Shown here: positions 19,681 through 28,900 of the stretch, one piece after another
Layout of the letters: the number at the start of each line of letters is the position of its first letter
Position numbering within the stretch: the stretch's first letter is position 1
From: Vulcanimicrobiota bacterium
GTDB lineage: Bacteria; Vulcanimicrobiota; Vulcanimicrobiia; Vulcanimicrobiales; Vulcanimicrobiaceae
DNA: 55,991 nt
Direction of reading: 5' to 3'
NCBI GenBank assembly: GCA_003140215.1
Contig: PLJL01000004.1
Coordinates: forward strand, 2,310,863 to 2,366,853
Made by a program: the position numbers and the translations under genes
Notes under the pieces: model-generated
What the model was told of the DNA's origin: nothing
The model's database searches: none
Seen by the model: only the letters and a program-made list of their open reading frames with translations

Positions 19681-20832
19681 TCAGCCTCCGTCGTCGTTTC
19701 GCGGCGTTTGGATCAACGCCGCGACGCGCGCGGCGGCTGCGCGCAAATTCGCGGCCGCCTCGCGCATCGCTTCGTCGAGCGACTGCGGGCCCGGGGTGAT
19801 CGGGAAACACCACACGCCGCGGGCGCGCAGGGCCGGCTCGACGGCGGGGTCGACGCTGCCGCCGAAGGCCACCACCGGGACGCCGGCTGCATGCGCCGCG
19901 GCGGCGACCCCGTCGACGACCTTGCCGCGCAGGGTCTGCGCATCGATGCGGCCCTCGCCGGTGAAGCACCAGTCAGCGCCGTCGAGCGCGTGGCGCAGTC
20001 CGCGCACCTGGGCGACCAACGCGACGCCCCGTTCGAGGCGCGCCCCGCACGCGCTGGCCAGCGCCCAGCCCAGTCCGCCGGCGGCGCCGGCGCCGGGCAG
20101 GTCGCGCAGATCGCGCCCGGTCGCCCCGGTCATCGCATCGGCCAGCCGGGCCAGAACGCCGTCCAGGAACGTGACGTCGGCGGGCGTGGCGCCCTTTTGC
20201 GGACCGTAGACGGCCGCGGCACCGGCCGCCCCCAGCAGCGGATTGTCGACGTCGCACGCGATCGCCAGATCCACCCCTGAGCCTGTCGAAGGGGCGAGGC
20301 GCGCATCGAGACCCTCGAGGTCGATGCGCGCCAGCGCCGCGAGCGCTTCGGGCAACGGCTCGAGCTCGGCCCCGGCGGCGTCGAGAAACCGCGCGCCCAG
20401 CGCAGCCAACGCGCCGGCGCCGCCATCGGTCGTCGCGCTGCCGCCGATGCCGAGCACGATGCGCCGCGTGCCGCCGTCGAGCGCGTCGCGCAGCAGTTCG
20501 CCGGTACCGCGCGTCGTCGCGCGCCGCGGTTCGCGCCGCCGGCCCAGCAGCGCCAAGCCCGACGCGGCCGCCATCTCGACGATCGCCACGTCGCCGTCGC
20601 GCGCGTAGCGGGCGTCGACCGGATCGCCCAGCGGGCCGCTGACGGTCACGCATCGCGCCACGGCGCCGCCGGCCAAGAATGCGTCGACGGTGCCGTCGCC
20701 GCCGTCGGCCATCGGGACCAGCACGATCACCGCGTCGGCGATCACGTCGCGGACCCCCGCCGCCAGCGCCGCGGCGACACCGGCGGCGTCGAGGCTGCCC
20801 TTGAACTTGTCGGGCGCGACGACGACGCGCAA
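19681..20832 (-). CDS. Glycerate kinase (GlxK/GarK type)
   Basis: A 383-residue glycerate kinase of the type 2 family, phosphorylating D-glycerate for entry into lower glycolysis. Diagnostic blocks are APDKFKGSLDA, VPMADGGDGTVDAF, GGSATTDGGAGALAALG, CDVDNPLLG with YGPQKGA, and FTGEGRIDAQTLRGK. The start is a TTG at 20832 with no obvious Shine-Dalgarno; all conserved sequence begins right there. The 20274-20294 segment is an in-frame copy of the dispersed repeat, adding about six residues (PSTGSG) before the CDVDNP block. The next gene downstream is a secreted protein, probably co-transcribed. Confidence 0.9.
   Translation of the reverse strand: MRVVVAPDKFKGSLDAAGVAAALAAGVRDVIADAVIVLVPMADGGDGTVDAFLAGGAVARCVTVSGPLGDPVDARYARDGDVAIVEMAAASGLALLGRRREPRRATTRGTGELLRDALDGGTRRIVLGIGGSATTDGGAGALAALGARFLDAAGAELEPLPEALAALARIDLEGLDARLAPSTGSGVDLAIACDVDNPLLGAAGAAAVYGPQKGATPADVTFLDGVLARLADAMTGATGRDLRDLPGAGAAGGLGWALASACGARLERGVALVAQVRGLRHALDGADWCFTGEGRIDAQTLRGKVVDGVAAAAHAAGVPVVAFGGSVDPAVEPALRARGVWCFPITPGPQSLDEAMREAAANLRAAAARVAALIQTPRNDDGG
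20274..20294. repeat. In-frame dispersed-repeat copy inside glycerate kinase
   Basis: CCCCTGAGCCTGTCGAAGGGG, a perfect CCCCT/AGGGG hairpin version of the dispersed element. It keeps the reading frame and encodes a surface-loop-like Pro-Ser-Thr-Gly-Ser stretch. Confidence 0.7.
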
Positions 20833-20836
20833 CCGG

Positions 20837-21193
20837 TTATAGGTGCGTGAGCGGGACGTCGATCGTGACGTTTTCGCCGGCGGTGAGGCTGCCGCTGGAC
20901 GGGGGCGGTTGGCTATAGCCGTTGGGCGGGGTCACGGCGAACGTGTAGGTCCCGATCGGAATGTTGGTAATGCGGTAGGTTCCGTCGCTCGAGGTACTCG
21001 CCGTGAGGATCGTGTCGACCGAGATGAGCGCGCCCGCGACCGGTTGGTTCGTGCTCGCATCGAAGGCCCGGCCGTGAATGGTCGGATAGTTCTGCGCGGG
21101 GGGTACCTGCGGTCCGCCGCATGCCGCGAGCAGCAGGGGGAGCGCGAACAGGGCGAGGCGCACGCGGGTCACGCGAGCCGCGTTCGCGTTCAT
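20837..21193 (-). CDS. Lipoprotein with carboxypeptidase-regulatory-like domain
   Basis: A 118-residue protein with a lipoprotein signal (RLALFALPLLLAACGG) and one Ig-like carboxypeptidase regulatory-like domain: TIHGRAFDASTNQPVAGALISVD, SSDGTYRITNIPIGTYTFAVTPPNGY. Such domains act as adhesive or structural modules on the cell surface. It ends four bases before the glycerate kinase start, so both are probably read together, although no functional link is obvious. Confidence 0.75.
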   Translation of the reverse strand: MNANAARVTRVRLALFALPLLLAACGGPQVPPAQNYPTIHGRAFDASTNQPVAGALISVDTILTASTSSDGTYRITNIPIGTYTFAVTPPNGYSQPPPSSGSLTAGENVTIDVPLTHL

Positions 21194-21218
21194 CGCAACG
21201 CGAACCCGCTAGCAGACC

Positions 21219-21569
21219 CTAGACCGGGACGACGCCTTCTTCGGCATCCTGGCGATCCAAGTTGACGGCCTTCTCGTCGAGGAGCCAGCGGTTCGCATCG
21301 TCGCGGCGGGCGTCGGGGACGCGCGCCTTGAGCCACGCCAGAATCTCGTCGTCGCTCTGGCACGTATCGAGGGCCGCGTCGAACATGCGCGTGGTGATTC
21401 CCCAGCGGTCGAAGACGCCGCGGTCCATCGGGCAGGGGTAGATGTAGTCGAAGATCGTCTCGTCGCGGGCGGCCCGCGCCTTGTCGAACACGCGCGCGAG
21501 CCACAGAAAGCCGTCGAGCCCGTCACGGCCCCGGCGCGGGAACTCACCGTTCCTAAAATCGGTGGGCAT
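21219..21569 (-). CDS. DUF5069 family protein
   Basis: A 116-residue protein matching the DUF5069 layout: FPRRGRDGLDGFLWLARVFDKARA, then IFDYIYPCPMDRGVFDRWGI, and a C-terminal helix with DDEILAWLKAR. The family is small, cytoplasmic and uncharacterised. It is divergent from the cystathionine beta-synthase gene, with 80 bases between the two starts. Confidence 0.78.
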   Translation of the reverse strand: MPTDFRNGEFPRRGRDGLDGFLWLARVFDKARAARDETIFDYIYPCPMDRGVFDRWGITTRMFDAALDTCQSDDEILAWLKARVPDARRDDANRWLLDEKAVNLDRQDAEEGVVPV

Positions 21570-21649
21570 TTCTCTTCCTCTCGTGTACGACTGGTGGCAC
21601 TACCTTCGACGCAGGCTGCCCTTCCGGAGTTGCGGAACGCGACTGGGTC

Positions 21650-23038
21650 ATGGCCCTCACCGACCCCCGTCCCACGCAAGGGATGACGTACTACCGCAAC
21701 GCCCTCGATGCCGTCGGTCATACCCCGCTCGTCGAGCTAAATCGCGTGACCGACAACGCAACCTGTCTGGTCTTGGCCAAAGTGGAGTACGTGAACCCGG
21801 GCGGCTCGGTCAAGGACCGGCCGGCCGTGGCGATGATCGAAGACGCCGAAGCGCGCGGTATCCTCAAGCCCGGCGCGACGATCATCGAGGCGACCTCGGG
21901 CAACACTGGAACCGGCCTCGCGATGGCCGCCGCGATCCGCGGCTACCGCTGCATCCTCGTGATGCCCGACAAGATGGCCCAGGAGAAGATCGACCTGCTC
22001 CGGGCGTACGGCGCCGAGGTCGTCATCACGCCCACCAACGTCCCCAACGACTCTCCGGAGTCGTACTATGGCGTCGCCAATCGACTCACCGCGGAGATCC
22101 CCGGCGCGCTCCAGCCCGACCAGTGGCACAACGCGCAGAATCCCGGCGCGCACTACAAGACCACCGGGCCGGAGATTTGGGAGCAGACGGCCGGCAAGAT
22201 CACCCACTTCGTGAGCGGGATGGGTACCGGCGGGACGATCTCGGGCACCGCCCGCTACCTCAAGGAGCGCAATCCCGCGATCGTCGTCGTCGGCGCCGAT
22301 CCGGAGGGCTCGATCTATAGCGGCGACACGCCCAAGTCGTACAAAGTCGAGGGTATCGGGATGAGCTACCTCCCGCAGACCGTCGACATGCGGGTGATCG
22401 ATCGCATCCTGCGCATCACCGACAAAGAGAGCTTTCTCATGGCGCGCCGCATCACGCGCGAGGAAGGACTGCTCGTCGGCGGTTCGTCGGGCACGGCCGT
22501 CGCAGCCGCGGTCCGCGTTGCCAAAGAGTTGCCGCCCGAAGCGATCATGGTGGTCGTGATGCCCGACTCAGGCCGCGGCTACATGTCGAAGATCTTCAAC
22601 GACGAGTGGATGCACGCCAACGGCTTCCTCGAGGACGACCGCCGCAAGGATACCGTCGGCGACGTCTTGCGCACGAAGCGACCGCTACCGCCGCTCATCA
22701 CCGTCACCGAAGTGCAAACGGTCAAAGAAGCGCTCGAGCTGTTGCGAACCTACTCGATCTCGCAGCTGCCGGTGACCCGCGGCAACGACGTCGTCGGCTC
22801 GATCAACGACGTCGCGGTGATGCAGGCGGTGTTCGATCACGCCGACATCGTCCACAAGCCGGTCGGCGAAGTAATGGGCCGCGCCTTTCCGGCGCTCGAG
22901 CACGACGTCGAAGTGACCGTCGCCTACAAACTGCTCACCATGGCGAACTCGGCGATTGTGGTTACCGAGGACGGTCAACACGTCGGCGTCGTCACGCGCC
23001 AGGACATCATCTCGTTCCTCTCGGCCCAGAGCGCGTAA
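21650..23038 (+). CDS. Cystathionine beta-synthase
   Basis: A 462-residue PLP enzyme joining homocysteine and serine (first step of reverse transsulfuration). The fold-type II core has K55 in NPGGSVKDRPA as the PLP lysine, EATSGNTGTG, GMGTGGTISGTARYL and GGSSGTAV. After residue ~335 come two CBS domains (TVTEVQTVKEALELL; LEHDVEVTVAYKLLT), the AdoMet-type regulatory module. The haem N-terminus of animal enzymes is absent. An O-acetylserine sulfhydrylase role is the alternative, but the CBS pair and the next gene favour transsulfuration. One base separates it from the following gene. Confidence 0.92.
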   Translation: MALTDPRPTQGMTYYRNALDAVGHTPLVELNRVTDNATCLVLAKVEYVNPGGSVKDRPAVAMIEDAEARGILKPGATIIEATSGNTGTGLAMAAAIRGYRCILVMPDKMAQEKIDLLRAYGAEVVITPTNVPNDSPESYYGVANRLTAEIPGALQPDQWHNAQNPGAHYKTTGPEIWEQTAGKITHFVSGMGTGGTISGTARYLKERNPAIVVVGADPEGSIYSGDTPKSYKVEGIGMSYLPQTVDMRVIDRILRITDKESFLMARRITREEGLLVGGSSGTAVAAAVRVAKELPPEAIMVVVMPDSGRGYMSKIFNDEWMHANGFLEDDRRKDTVGDVLRTKRPLPPLITVTEVQTVKEALELLRTYSISQLPVTRGNDVVGSINDVAVMQAVFDHADIVHKPVGEVMGRAFPALEHDVEVTVAYKLLTMANSAIVVTEDGQHVGVVTRQDIISFLSAQSA

Positions 23039-23039
23039 G

Positions 23040-24284
23040 ATGGACTTCGCGACGCGCGCCATCCACGCCGGGCAGGAGCCCGATCCCGCCACCGGAGCGA
23101 CCATCGTTCCGATCTACGCGACTTCGACGTTTACGCAGTCGGCGGTGGGCGAGCACAAAGGCTTTGACTACTCGCGGGTGGCCAACCCCAGTCGAGTCGC
23201 GCTCGAGACCCAGCTTGCGTCGCTCGAGGAGGCGCGCTACTGCGCTGCGTTCGCGTCCGGGCTCGGCGCCGAGACCGCGATCACCAGCTTGCTCTCCGCC
23301 GGCGACCACATCGTCGTCAGCGACGACACCTACGGCGGAACGTACCGGCTCTTCACCAAGGTGCTCGAGCGCTTCGGCCTGGGCTCGACCTTCGTCGACA
23401 TGACCGATCTGGCGGCGGTGCGCGCGGCGATCCGACCGAACACCAAGATGTTCTGGATCGAGACGCCGACCAATCCGATGCTGCGTTTGGTCGACATCCG
23501 CGCGATGGTCGCGCTCAAGACCGCCGGTCAGCTCGTGGTCGTCGACAACACCTTTTGCACGCCCTACTTCCAGTCGCCGCTCGCGCTGGGCGCCGACATC
23601 GTGATCCACTCGACGACCAAATACATCGGCGGCCACAGCGACGCGATGGGCGGCGCGGCGATGACCGACGACGCGGAAATCGCCGAGCAGCTGCGCTTCC
23701 TGCAGAAAACGCTGGGAGCGGTGCTCAGCCCGTTCGAAGCGTTCCTCATCTCGCGCGGCGCCAAGACCCTCGCGCTGCGGATGCGCGAACACGCCAGCAA
23801 CGCGTACGCGATCGCGACCTTCCTCGAGGAGCGCGACGACGTCGAGCGGGTCTACTATCCCGGCCTGGCATCCCACCCGCAGCACGAGTTGGCGCGCCGG
23901 CAGATGCGCGGGAACGGCGGGATCATCTCGATGACGCTGCGCGGCCCGGAGTCGCGCGCCCTCGACGTCGCGCGCACCACCAAGCTGTTCTCGCTCGCCG
24001 AGAGCTTGGGGGGCGTCGAGTCGCTCATCAATCATCCCGCCCGCATGACGCACGGCTCGATCCCTAAAGCCGAGCGCGACCGGCGCGGCATCACCGAGGG
24101 CTTGCTGCGACTGTCGGTGGGGATCGAGAGCGCGCACGACCTGATCGCCGACCTGCGTCAGGCGCTCGACGCCACCGACGCGCGGACCACGCCGGCGTCG
24201 CGGGCCGAGGCCGCCGGAAGCGCCGATGTGTCGGACCCGGAGCGGATCCCGGCCACCCAGAGCCAGGGCGCGCCGACCGCTTGA
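23040..24284 (+). CDS. Cystathionine gamma-synthase/lyase family PLP enzyme
   Basis: A 414-residue member of the Cys/Met metabolism PLP family. Motifs: TRAIHAGQEPDPATGA, SRVANPSRVALE, GDHIVVSDDTYGGTYRLF, WIETPTNPMLRLVDI, VVVDNTFCTPYFQSPL, and the PLP lysine K194 in STTKYIGGHSD. It directly follows cystathionine beta-synthase (TAA, one base, ATG), so cystathionine gamma-lyase, completing homocysteine-to-cysteine conversion, is most likely; sequence alone does not exclude gamma-synthase. The last ~35 residues are an Ala/Thr-rich extra tail. Confidence 0.9.
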   Translation: MDFATRAIHAGQEPDPATGATIVPIYATSTFTQSAVGEHKGFDYSRVANPSRVALETQLASLEEARYCAAFASGLGAETAITSLLSAGDHIVVSDDTYGGTYRLFTKVLERFGLGSTFVDMTDLAAVRAAIRPNTKMFWIETPTNPMLRLVDIRAMVALKTAGQLVVVDNTFCTPYFQSPLALGADIVIHSTTKYIGGHSDAMGGAAMTDDAEIAEQLRFLQKTLGAVLSPFEAFLISRGAKTLALRMREHASNAYAIATFLEERDDVERVYYPGLASHPQHELARRQMRGNGGIISMTLRGPESRALDVARTTKLFSLAESLGGVESLINHPARMTHGSIPKAERDRRGITEGLLRLSVGIESAHDLIADLRQALDATDARTTPASRAEAAGSADVSDPERIPATQSQGAPTA

Positions 24285-24373
24285 CCGCGCCTTACGCCCA
24301 GCGCGCGAACTTCTCACCCGGCCCTCACCGCTTTCCCAGCCAAACCCTGGGGCCCATGCAATAGGGTGGATCT

Positions 24374-24901
24374 ATGAAATTATCGCTACCGGTCCTCGCC
24401 GCCGTACTCGCGGCCGGGTTACCGCTCTCCGTCCTCGCGCAGGCCGGCGGGCCGCAGAACGGTCCTCCGCCCGAAGTCCGCGCCCAGATGCAAGCCGCGC
24501 ACGATGCCGCGAAAACCGCCGCTTTCAACGACCTCAGCCCGGCGACTCGCGCCAAGGTTCAGACCATCGTCGATCAGATCAACGGCGGTCAGCTCACCGA
24601 CCTGCGCAGCGCTGCCCAGCAGATCGATGCCGCGCTCACGCCGGCTGAATCCAAGGCCGTGCTCGGCGAGCGCGACAAGATGATGACGACCATGCGCGCC
24701 AACATGCCGCCGCGCCCCGACGGCGCCGGCCCGAACGGCTCCGGCCCGATGGCGGGCGGCCCGAATGGCCCCAACGCCGATCATCCGCGTGGTCCCGGAG
24801 CGGGCGGCAACGATGCCGGACGTTTCTTGCTGCAAGTCTCGGTGAGCCGCGAAAAGATGCGCGAGCTACACAAAGCGCAGATGCAGCAGAAGCCTCAGTA
24901 G
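24374..24901 (+). CDS. Secreted Spy/LTxxQ-like protein
   Basis: A 175-residue protein with a signal peptide (MKLSLPVLAAVLAAGLPLSVLAQA). The mature domain is helical with FNDLSPATRAKVQTIVDQ and ALTPAESKAV, which resemble the LTxxQ repeats of Spy/CpxP. Residues ~115-150 are Gly/Pro/Asn-rich (low complexity), followed by a last helix. Another LTxxQ-type gene lies at 9448. Role as an envelope chaperone or metal-stress sensor is inferred from the family only. It converges on the esterase gene. Confidence 0.55.
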   Translation: MKLSLPVLAAVLAAGLPLSVLAQAGGPQNGPPPEVRAQMQAAHDAAKTAAFNDLSPATRAKVQTIVDQINGGQLTDLRSAAQQIDAALTPAESKAVLGERDKMMTTMRANMPPRPDGAGPNGSGPMAGGPNGPNADHPRGPGAGGNDAGRFLLQVSVSREKMRELHKAQMQQKPQ

Positions 24902-24910
24902 GTCTCTCCC

Positions 24911-25939
24911 TCACGCGCTGTCGAGGACTGCGGTGAGCGCCGGTAGCGAGATTTCGTAGCGGTAGCCGATATTACGGTGGTCGTCGTCGAACTCTTCATG
25001 GCGCACTTCGAGCCCCAGTTCCCGACAGCGCTTGGCGAATACGCGCGCTCCGACGTCGAGCGCGTATTCGTCCTTGCGCCCGCAATCGAGATAGCGCAGC
25101 CGTAACCGCTCGAGCGCGGCGCGGCCCGCGACCACGCGTTCGCACGGGTCGAAGGCCAGCCAGCGCGCGAAGACGTCTTCGCGCAGCTCGGCGGTCGCGT
25201 CGTCCCAGGGCAGATCGATCGACCAGCGCTCCGCGGCGCGCGGCGAGTACGCGGAGGCGTAGCCGAGCATCTCGATCGCCTCGTAGAAATGGCTGGGCCG
25301 TTTCGGCCGCCGCTCGAACTCCACCACGAACTTCTCGATCGAGCCGAACTCTTCGAGCACGCGCTGCGCGGTCGGGAAACCGCGCACGTTCGAGTACCGG
25401 AAATACGAGTCGCCGCTGTGCGACGCGAAGGCCGCAAACGTTCCGGGATGGGCGAGGCACAGGTGCACCGCGCCGAACCCGCCCGATGACTTGCCGAACA
25501 CCGCGCGCCCGCCCTCGCGCGCGAGCGTTCGGTAGGCTCCGTCGACGTGGCCGACGACGTCGCGGACGGCGTAGGTCGCGTAGTCCCCGTTGTGGATCGA
25601 GTCGACGTACTGCGAACCGCCGAGCCGCGTGTACCCGTCGACGATCGCCAGGATCGCGGGCGGCATCTGCTCGGCGGCGATCAACCGGTCGATCCACTGG
25701 ACGACGTTGGTCTCCCACGCGCGCCCGCCGACCAATGCGGCGACGTTCCCGGTGTAGCCGTGCAAGCAGTACAGCACGGGATATCGGCGCGACCCCTGGG
25801 CGTCGTACGCCGGCGGTGTGTAGACCGCGATCGGCCGGCGGGACGGGTCGCCGAGAACGTTGCCGCGCAGCGCCGGGCTGTCGAGGAAGTCGACGCGCAG
25901 CGTTCCGCGCAGTTCGAGGAGTTGCGAGAGTTCGTTCAC
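24911..25939 (-). CDS. Esterase of the enterochelin esterase/PHB depolymerase-like family
   Basis: A 342-residue alpha/beta-hydrolase. It shows RRYPVLYCLHGYTGN (oxyanion strand), the nucleophile elbow GKSSGGFGAVH, and a late EFDDDHRNIGYRYE segment with the catalytic His. This layout is shared by the Fes/esterase D and S-formylglutathione hydrolase-like families. The frame is open to 26038, but the GTG at 25939 avoids overlap with the divergent permease start at 25962, leaving 22 bases between the genes. Substrate unknown; carbohydrate-ester cleavage would suit the neighbouring glycosidase fusion (inference). Confidence 0.82.
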   Translation of the reverse strand: MNELSQLLELRGTLRVDFLDSPALRGNVLGDPSRRPIAVYTPPAYDAQGSRRYPVLYCLHGYTGNVAALVGGRAWETNVVQWIDRLIAAEQMPPAILAIVDGYTRLGGSQYVDSIHNGDYATYAVRDVVGHVDGAYRTLAREGGRAVFGKSSGGFGAVHLCLAHPGTFAAFASHSGDSYFRYSNVRGFPTAQRVLEEFGSIEKFVVEFERRPKRPSHFYEAIEMLGYASAYSPRAAERWSIDLPWDDATAELREDVFARWLAFDPCERVVAGRAALERLRLRYLDCGRKDEYALDVGARVFAKRCRELGLEVRHEEFDDDHRNIGYRYEISLPALTAVLDSA

Positions 25940-25961
25940 GGTAACGGCGAAGGGCGTTCGT

Positions 25962-28900
25962 ATGATCCGAGGCGTGGGCCTGCGTTCGGCGGTCGCGATC
26001 AACGTCGCGACGATGGTCGGAGCCGGCCCCTTCATCACGCTGCCGCTGATCGTCGGGGCGCTGCACGGTGTGTCTGCGGTCGCTTGGGTCGCGGGAGCGC
26101 TGATCGCGCTCTGCGACGGCCTCGTGTGGGCGGAGTTGTCGTCGCGCTATCCGCGCAGCGGCGGGACGTATACCTATCTGCGCGAGGCGTTCGGACCGCG
26201 CGGCCCCGGGCGCCTGGTCGGGTTCCTCTTTATTTGGCAGTTTCTCTTCTGGGCTCCGCTCATTCTCGCGTCGGGCTACATCGGCTTCGCACAGTATGCG
26301 GCCTATCTCGCTCCGGCGATCGCGGCGCCGCTTCCCACCCATCTGCTGGCGGCGGCAGTTGGGGTCGTCACGCTGATCGCGCTGTACCGTCCTATCCCGC
26401 AGATCGCACGCACCGCTCTTCTGCTGGGCGCCATCGCGCTCGCGACGCTCGTCGTGGTCGCGGTCGCCGGCCTGTCGCACCCCTACGCGCCCCTGGCGCA
26501 TACGATCCCGATGACCTTCACCTTTGCGGTTCCGATCGTCGCGCTGGGCGCGGCGCTGGTCTACACGATTTACGACTACGGCGGGTACGGCGACGTCTGC
26601 GCGCTTGGCGATGAGGTTCTCGCTCCGGCCCGCACGATGCCGCGTGCCGTCGTGCTCTCGGTCCTCTTCGTCGGCGTCGCGTACGTGCTGCTCAACCTGG
26701 GCGTCGCGGCGGCGATCCCGGCGAAGGAGATCGCCGCGTCGACCGCAATCGCATCGCTGGTCGCCCAACGCGCGTTCGGTGCACCGTTCGCCGTTGTCGT
26801 CACGATCGCGGTCATGATCACCGCCTTTGCGTCGACGTACGGGCTCTTGCTGGGCGGTTCGCGCATCCCGTATGCCGCCGCGCGCGACGGTGAGTTCCTG
26901 GCCCCGTTCGCGCGACTTCATCCGAGCGGCAAGTTTCCGGCGTTTTCGCTCCTCACCATCGGGATTCTGGCCCTGCCCGCGTCGCTGCTGCCACTCGACT
27001 TCGTGATCAACGCGCTGACGGCGGGGATCGTGCTCATTCAGGGCATGGGCCAGATCGTAGCGCTCGCGCTCGCGCGGCGCGGGCGCGCCGAATCGCCGTT
27101 CCGCGTCCCGCTCTATCCGCTGCCGCCGCTGATCGCCCTGGCCGGTTGGATCTTCTTGTTCTGGTCGACCGGGGCGCTCGCAATTGCTTTTGGCCTCGTC
27201 ACGCTCGCGGTGGGCGCTGCGGTCTACCTCATCCGTGCGCGTGCCGTGCGCGGCTGGCCGTTCGCCGCTGCGGCCATCGCGTCGATCTTCACGGTGATCT
27301 GCGCGGCACTCCCCGCAGCGGCGGGCCCGCAGCCGCCGGCCGGACCGAGCTTCGGTCATGCAGTCGTCGTGCAACGTGACGGCGAGCCGCGGCTGCTGGT
27401 GGACGGGAAGCCCTTCTTCTTCTGGGGCGGCGCGTTCTTCTACGAGCGCATCCCGGCCGCGGCGTGGCGCAGCTCTATGCTGGCGATGCGCGAGCTCGGG
27501 GCGAACACGCTCGATCTCTACGTGCCGTGGAATTGGCACGAGCTCGCCGACGGGCGATTCGACTTCGACGGGCACACCGATCCGCGCCGGAACCTGCGCG
27601 AGGTGCTGCGACTCGGTGCAAGCCTGGGCTTTCACTTCCTGGTGCGCCCGGGTCCGGTGATCCGCAACGAGTGGCGTAACGGCGGCTACCCCGCGTGGCT
27701 GCTCACCCGGCCGGAGTACGAGATGCCGCTGCACGACGTGCTCGAAGGGCGCTACCCGGCGACTGCGACGCTGCAGAACGCCCACAGCGACGACGCGGCC
27801 GCCGAGTGGATGCGCAACGCGACGCACCTGCACTACGCGGCACGCTGGCTGCACCGTGCACTGGCGGAGTTCCAGCCGTATGCCGACCGCGTCCTGGCGG
27901 TGCAGCTCGACGACGATCAGGCCGCCTACATCGACAATCAAACGTATCCCGCGCCGCACATGCAACGCTATCTGCGCTGGCTCGACGCGCAGGTTCGCGA
28001 CGTGATCGGGCCGGCAACCCCGACGTTCATCAACACCTTCGAGATGCGCGTGCCGGCGGCGTCGCCGGTGTGGACGATGGGGAACTGGTATCAGAGCGAC
28101 GCCTATACGATCGGGACGCACGATCGAGTCGAACTCGACCTCACGACGCTGCTGCTGGCGACCAACCGGCGCGGACCGCTGGCACAGAGCGAGTTCCAGG
28201 CCGGTTGGTTGGCCGGGGCCGAAGACCCGCAGCCCCGCTCGGCGGATCCGCGCAACACGACCGTCGCGTTGGATGAGCTCCTCGCGCTCGGCGCGCAGGG
28301 CATCGTGGATTTTCCCATGCAGGATACGCGCGCCGAGCCGGGTTGGGAGGCCCCATTTTCCAACGCCAGCTATGGCTGGGACGCGGCACTCCGCGCCGAC
28401 GCCCTCGCGCGGCCGTCTCTGTTCTGGTCGAAACCCGATTCGCGCTTCTGGCCCACCCACGCGTTTGGGCGACTGATCGCCCGCCTCGCGCCGGTGCTGC
28501 TGGCGGCGCATCGCATCGCGCCGGTCGGCATCGCGTACGGCGAACCCGCCCCGCGCGCAGATTCGCGGCCGCCGGACGGCGCGGCGGTCGTCGTCGCGCG
28601 CGCCCGCGCCGCGCTGACGGCGTGCATCGAACGCGGGCTGACTTGCGATCTCGTCGACGTGCGCCGGCCACCGCCGCATCTCGAGCGGTACACGACGCTG
28701 GTGATCCCACCGGAGACCGCCGCTGCAGCCCCGGCCGCCGTGCGCGCGCTGCACGCGCGGCTCGCGGCTGCGCATACCCTCTTCACTGCGGCGGTGCCGC
28801 AACGACGTGGACCGGGGACGACGATGCTGGCCGGTCCGGCCGGACGGATCGAGTTCGGTGCGAATTGGACCGACCAGCCGTCGCCGGTGCGTTTTGTGAG

